Positions 62,429 to 64,000 of a stretch of 64,000 nucleotides of DNA are shown here, piece after piece. The notes beneath the pieces were generated by a model. It did no database searches. It worked only from the letters and a program-made list of their open reading frames with translations, and was not told the DNA's origin. Made by a program: the position numbers and the translations under genes. Source of the stretch: an uncultured Candidatus Saccharibacteria bacterium (GTDB lineage Bacteria > Patescibacteriota > Saccharimonadia > Saccharimonadales > Saccharimonadaceae); assembly GCA_958399925.1 (NCBI GenBank), contig CATXOC010000002.1, forward strand, positions 170,774 to 234,773, written 5' to 3'. The stretch's first letter is position 1. Each line of letters starts with the position of its first letter.

Positions 62429-62461
62429 GTAGCTATAATACACCCGTATTTATTGCATTTG

Positions 62462-63346
62462 TTATATTCGAATATCGATGCTAATCGGACAGTGGTCGGA
62501 GCCCATTTGCAATTGATAAATCCTTGCGTCCGCTAGCTTACCTAGTAACACCTGATCAACCATAAAGTAGTCAATGCGCCAACCAACATTACGTTCGCGA
62601 CTGTGCGCCCAATGTGACCACCAAGTATACTGATTTGGCTCATTACCATGAATTACACGAAAGCTGTCTAGAAAACCATCGGCAGTGTAATTATGCCAAC
62701 CCGTGCGCTCTGCATTTGTAAAGCCTGCTCGACCACGATTCGACGTTGGATTTGCTAGGTCTATTTCCTCTGCAGCCACATTCAGGTCGCCACAAAAGAT
62801 TACTGGTTTTGTTTGACGCAGCTGCGATAGATATTCACGGAATGCTGGATCCCAGTCATTTTCACGCAGGCTTAATCGGCTAAGGTCTGGCTTGGCGTTT
62901 GGCGTATATACTGTTACCAAATAGGCGTTACCTAAATCAACCGCCATTACTCGCCCTTCTTCATTTGAATCACCGTAATCGTCCGCTAGATTATATTGTT
63001 TAGCAATGTCGACTGGCAAATTAAGCGAAATGTTAGCATCGTCTAGCGCCAGAGTATCCTTGATCAGGAGTCCAGTCCCACTATAGCCTGGACGTCTAGC
63101 ACTATTGATAACTAGATGGTAGCCCGGAATATCTAGTGCCACTTGGGTGGATTTTACTTTTGGCGGCTCTACCGGCACACCCGATAGACCGCTAGGGGTA
63201 GCATTCACATCCACAATTTGCGATGGCTGAATCTTTACCTCTTGCAAGCACAAAATATCAGGGTGAGCTGCATCTATAAATTCACGCAGTGCGCCTTTAT
63301 TTGTCACCGCGCGCAGTCCATTGACGTTCCAAGACGCAATTAACAT
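62462..63346 (-). CDS. xthA: Exodeoxyribonuclease III (AP endonuclease)
   Basis: A 294-residue base-excision-repair nuclease that cuts at abasic sites. ASWNVNGLRAV (Asn), LCLQEVKIQ (catalytic Glu), FCGDLNVA (Asp and Asn), TWWSHWAHSRERNVGWRIDYF, and GSDHCPISIDI (catalytic Asp-His) are all present. There is a short insert of about 20 residues rich in Pro/Val/Ser after the Glu motif (about 45-65). It ends 33 bp before the next gene's promoter and starts right at the stop of the membrane protein upstream. Confidence 0.96.
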   Translation of the reverse strand: MLIASWNVNGLRAVTNKGALREFIDAAHPDILCLQEVKIQPSQIVDVNATPSGLSGVPVEPPKVKSTQVALDIPGYHLVINSARRPGYSGTGLLIKDTLALDDANISLNLPVDIAKQYNLADDYGDSNEEGRVMAVDLGNAYLVTVYTPNAKPDLSRLSLRENDWDPAFREYLSQLRQTKPVIFCGDLNVAAEEIDLANPTSNRGRAGFTNAERTGWHNYTADGFLDSFRVIHGNEPNQYTWWSHWAHSRERNVGWRIDYFMVDQVLLGKLADARIYQLQMGSDHCPISIDIRI

Positions 63347-64000
63347 TTATTTTACCAGTGTAGCTTTAACCCGCTCGCTAACCCGGAAGTACATAATCAG
63401 TAAGCACGTAGTAATCGCTGAGACCACCAAGCCGCCTACCGTCGTAATAATATCGGACGCCGTACAGCTAGACGCCGAGATTAGCCTCTCCCATCCATAC
63501 GATGGTCGCGAGGCACAATCAGCAACCAGTGATATCAGTGAGGTTAATGCCGACAGAACATAGCAGGTCGCGAGAGTTGCCATCGCCATCTTGCGTGCAA
63601 CAAAACGCTGCTCGACGATATAGAACAGCGTAATTAGAGACATTACACCACCAACCAGCAGCGTAATTGCGCTTAGCACCATAGTAACGCCACCATCACC
63701 GCTTGTCATGTCAGCTAAAATCTCGAAGAAACTCCAAACGCCGCCAATTCCAGTTACACCAAAGGAGACAGCAAAGAATGCTAGCCAGCCACTTACACCC
63801 TTTATGTCAGGATTAACACTTGCCACGTTTTGTGAAGGGGTAGCACATTTAGGCTCTGCAGCCTTAGCCGCAGTCTCTTCATGCGCCACCCTTACATCAT
63901 CAGATACTTTGGTATCGTTAGCCTCTTTGGCTACTACAGTATCCGTAGCGTCTTTAGCGTCTTTAGCGTCTTTAGCGTCTTTAGCGTCTTTAGCGTCTTT
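63347..64000 (-). CDS. DUF2569-like membrane protein with KDA repeats, partial
   Basis: The frame stays open to the right edge, so the N-terminus is missing. The visible 217 residues start with tandem Lys-Asp-Ala repeats, then an acidic linker, and a four-helix membrane region starting with IKGVSGWLAFFAV (the typical DUF2569-type opening). External loop Cys residues may form a disulfide. The stop is adjacent to the xthA start. Confidence 0.75.
   Translation of the reverse strand, partial: KDAKDAKDAKDAKDAKDATDTVVAKEANDTKVSDDVRVAHEETAAKAAEPKCATPSQNVASVNPDIKGVSGWLAFFAVSFGVTGIGGVWSFFEILADMTSGDGGVTMVLSAITLLVGGVMSLITLFYIVEQRFVARKMAMATLATCYVLSALTSLISLVADCASRPSYGWERLISASSCTASDIITTVGGLVVSAITTCLLIMYFRVSERVKATLVK
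63947..64000. repeat. Six 9-bp tandem repeats coding for Lys-Asp-Ala
   Basis: AGCGTCTTT repeated six times to the window edge; in frame in the minus-strand gene it reads KDA. The copy number is likely to vary by slippage without changing the frame. Confidence 0.9.

Noticed and set aside
1..64000. TGA recoded as Gly, as in some CPR groups
   Set aside because: Several intact genes end at TGA at the expected length, and in-frame TGA occurs only in the decayed gene.

Overview
The window looks like a compact genome from the Patescibacteria/CPR, most probably a Saccharibacteria-like (TM7) lineage. This is inferred from the gene set: pieces of a type IV secretion-like apparatus, a PilB-type ATPase without its zinc motif, a sortase, RmuC, Lys-rich tails and many lineage-specific membrane proteins with no recognisable family. 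Genes end normally at TGA, so the recoded-TGA CPR groups (Gracilibacteria, Absconditabacteria) are excluded. Both outermost genes run off the window.

Layout. 1-4929 (minus) is a tight five-gene operon of unknown envelope proteins: an OmpA-like protein, two small coiled-coil proteins, a 4-TM protein and an HExxH+SNase-domain protein. 4993-12684 carries pilB, a SpoU methyltransferase, an FKBP isomerase, pheT-pheS and an unusual aquaporin. 12816-18862 has two membrane proteins, a VirD4/TraD-like ATPase and a sigma-region-4/HARE-HTH-like regulator. 18914-26977 is a housekeeping stretch: rsmD, recG, tyrS, topA. 27050-29313 holds two small orphan genes, dprA and a candidate structured RNA. 29339-41250 has pth, a VirB6-like protein, der, several envelope proteins and a sortase. 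41453-43824 has a decayed gene, an orphan gene, hsp20 under a CIRCE operator, and tRNA-Leu(UAA).

44246-44829 is the most unusual locus: a strong promoter, tandem 8-codon micro-ORFs (MVIYIPPH / MVIYIPPY) each with a perfect Shine-Dalgarno, a decayed third copy, then a structured RNA ending at an intrinsic terminator, with no long ORF. 44936-55137 holds secA, rmuC, a Ca-type P-ATPase and a PadR-regulated ABC exporter whose promoter carries two 21-bp palindromes. 55297-61640 is accessory DNA: an HNH nuclease next to a fused m5C + m6A/m4C methyltransferase, a 44-bp near-perfect palindrome, nested inverted repeats, small orphan genes, and a DUF559 nuclease embedded in an array of hairpin repeats. 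61625-64000 returns to chromosomal genes: an NNRD-like protein, xthA and a DUF2569-like protein with KDA repeats.

Expression. Many first-in-operon genes have an extended -10 box (TGn-TATAAT or TGn-TAAAAT) only 6-9 nt before the start codon and no Shine-Dalgarno, which predicts leaderless mRNAs. Internal operon genes and the regulated or orphan genes use Shine-Dalgarno sites. A separate set of strong TTGACA-N17-TAATAT promoters drives the small orphan genes and both candidate RNAs.
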